Shown here: positions 4,898-5,917 of the stretch, one piece after another
How the letters are laid out: each line of letters begins with the position of its first letter
Numbering within the stretch: position 1 is the first letter of the stretch
Assembly (NCBI GenBank): GCA_902803585.1
Contig: CADCQO010000120.1
Span: 1 to 5,917 of the forward strand
Reading direction: 5' to 3'
Length of the DNA stretch: 5,917 nucleotides
DNA from: an uncultured Ruminococcus sp.
GTDB taxonomy: Bacteria > Bacillota > Clostridia > Oscillospirales > Acutalibacteraceae
Position numbers and translations under genes: made by a program
The notes under the pieces: model-generated
Seen by the model: the letters and a program-made list of their open reading frames with translations, nothing else
The model's database searches: none
What the model was told of the DNA's origin: nothing

Positions 4898-5917
4898 TCA
4901 CCACCCGCAGGCTAAACCTATCATATAAACAACCATGGATACTGCCCAAGCTACCGCACACTGCCACAAGACAACACACAGCGCCCATTTGCGTCCGAGT
5001 TCACGTCTGACGGAGGCAATCGCCGCTATACAGGGTGTGTACAGCAGGCTGAACACCAGCAGAGAGGCAGCAGTGAGTCCTGTCATTGCTGCTGTCAGGG
5101 AACTGCCGTAAAGTACGCCCAGCACGGAAACAACACTTTCCTTTGCCATGAAACCGCTGATAAGCGCTGTGACAATCCGCCAGTCGTTCAGTCCCACCGG
5201 TGCAAACAGCGGCGCAATCCAACCGGATATCATCGCTAAAATACTTTCCTGTGCCTGATCTTCTCCGATCATGTTGAAATAAATATTGAAGTGCTGCAGG
5301 AACCATACAACGATGGTTGCCAGAAAAATAACTGTAAAGGCTCTCTGCAGGAAGTCCTTTGCTTTCTCCCACAGAAGCATCAGTACATTCTTTAAAGCCG
5401 GCAGACGGTAGTTCGGCAGTTCCATCACAAACGGTACCGCCTCACCTTTGAAAATCGTTTTCTTGTAGATAAGTGCCGCCAGAATGCCGACAAGGATTCC
5501 CAGAAAATACAGTCCCGATACAATCAGCCACTGATAACCTGGAAAAAACGCCTGCACAAAAAACGCATAAATCGGCAGTTTGGCAGTACAGCTCATGAAC
5601 GGTGTCAGCAGAATCGTCATTTTCCGGTCACGCTCACTGGGCAGGGTGCGTGTTGACATGACCGCCGGAACCGTACAGCCGAAACCGATCAGCATTGGCA
5701 CAATACTGCGTCCCGACAAACCGATTTTTCGCAGCAGCTTGTCCATAAAGAACGCCACCCGCGCCAGATAACCGCTGTCCTCCAGCAGTGACAGGAATAA
5801 AAACAGTGTAATGATGATCGGCAGGAACGTCAGCACACTTCCTACACCCGCAAAAATACCGTCAATAATCAGTCCGATAATCACGCTGTTGACGTGTGCC
5901 CCTTCCATCCAGCCCCT
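4898..5917 (-). CDS. feoB: Ferrous iron transport protein B, C-terminal membrane part, cut by window end
   Basis: This is the last 339 codons of FeoB, the inner-membrane Fe2+ importer powered or gated by a cytoplasmic GTPase domain. The reading frame stays open to the window edge, so the Met at 5908 is internal and the N-terminal G domain lies outside. Fragment positions: Gate motif GFGCTVPAVMSTR (about 78-90) with the conserved Cys, SCTAKLPIY (about 109-117), ELPNYRLP (about 166-173) before the second Gate region, MAKESVVSVLG (about 257-267), and LLYTPCIAAIASVRRELG (about 291-308). Several hydrophobic helices separate these. The first Gate motif has Thr where many FeoB proteins have Asn (GCNVP). 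The loop between the AKE motif and LLYTPC is short. The small Cys-rich gene follows 4 bases downstream. feoA and any Fur or DtxR-type operator would be upstream, outside the window. Confidence 0.95.
   Translation of the reverse strand, partial: RGWMEGAHVNSVIIGLIIDGIFAGVGSVLTFLPIIITLFLFLSLLEDSGYLARVAFFMDKLLRKIGLSGRSIVPMLIGFGCTVPAVMSTRTLPSERDRKMTILLTPFMSCTAKLPIYAFFVQAFFPGYQWLIVSGLYFLGILVGILAALIYKKTIFKGEAVPFVMELPNYRLPALKNVLMLLWEKAKDFLQRAFTVIFLATIVVWFLQHFNIYFNMIGEDQAQESILAMISGWIAPLFAPVGLNDWRIVTALISGFMAKESVVSVLGVLYGSSLTAAMTGLTAASLLVFSLLYTPCIAAIASVRRELGRKWALCVVLWQCAVAWAVSMVVYMIGLACGW

Noticed and set aside
1..5917. Mobile element, CRISPR array, phage or toxin-antitoxin genes
   Set aside because: No transposase or integrase motifs, no direct-repeat/spacer pattern and no tRNA-like ends were seen. 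All sizeable genes are metabolic or transport genes with similar base composition.

Overview
The window looks like chromosomal DNA of an anaerobic Gram-positive Clostridia member, most likely a gut or rumen Ruminococcaceae/Oscillospiraceae species. This is inferred, not proven. The grounds are the ferredoxin-dependent indolepyruvate oxidoreductase (oxygen-sensitive chemistry), strong AAAGGAGG-type ribosome binding sites, moderate GC content, and a FeoB with a tiny Cys-rich partner protein of the kind seen in Clostridia. No mobile element, CRISPR array, rRNA or tRNA was seen.

Positions 1-4579 (+ strand) form an arylacetate/arylpyruvate gene cluster. It opens with the C-terminal 92 residues of one phenylacetate-CoA ligase (PaaK family). 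A 135-150 bp gap follows, holding a hairpin and a short 7-bp tandem repeat. Then come iorA and iorB, the two subunits of indolepyruvate:ferredoxin oxidoreductase, a second complete and clearly divergent PaaK ligase, and a small protein made of two ACT domains. The ligases make arylacetyl-CoA from arylacetate, CoA and ATP. IorAB interconverts arylpyruvate and arylacetyl-CoA + CO2 using ferredoxin. The ACT protein is a plausible amino-acid-sensing regulator. Together they could scavenge arylacetates (phenylacetate, 4-hydroxyphenylacetate, indoleacetate) for aromatic amino acid synthesis by reductive carboxylation, or run the other way and ferment aromatic amino acids. The ATP-consuming ligase and the ACT sensor make me lean to the biosynthetic direction.

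Positions 4580-4746 are a convergent intergenic region. They hold a long, nested stem-loop with an A-run on the left and a T-run on the right, which looks like a bidirectional terminator for the two converging operons.

Positions 4747-5917 (- strand) carry the 3' end of a ferrous iron uptake operon: the membrane (Gate) half of FeoB, cut by the window edge, followed 4 bp later by a 48-residue FeoB-associated Cys-rich membrane protein. The aromatic and iron operons are unrelated neighbours, except that IorA needs iron-sulfur clusters.

Nothing here is a clearly undescribed system. The points most worth a second look are the paired divergent PaaK paralogues around iorAB with an ACT sensor, the composite terminator structure, and the Cys-rich microprotein.
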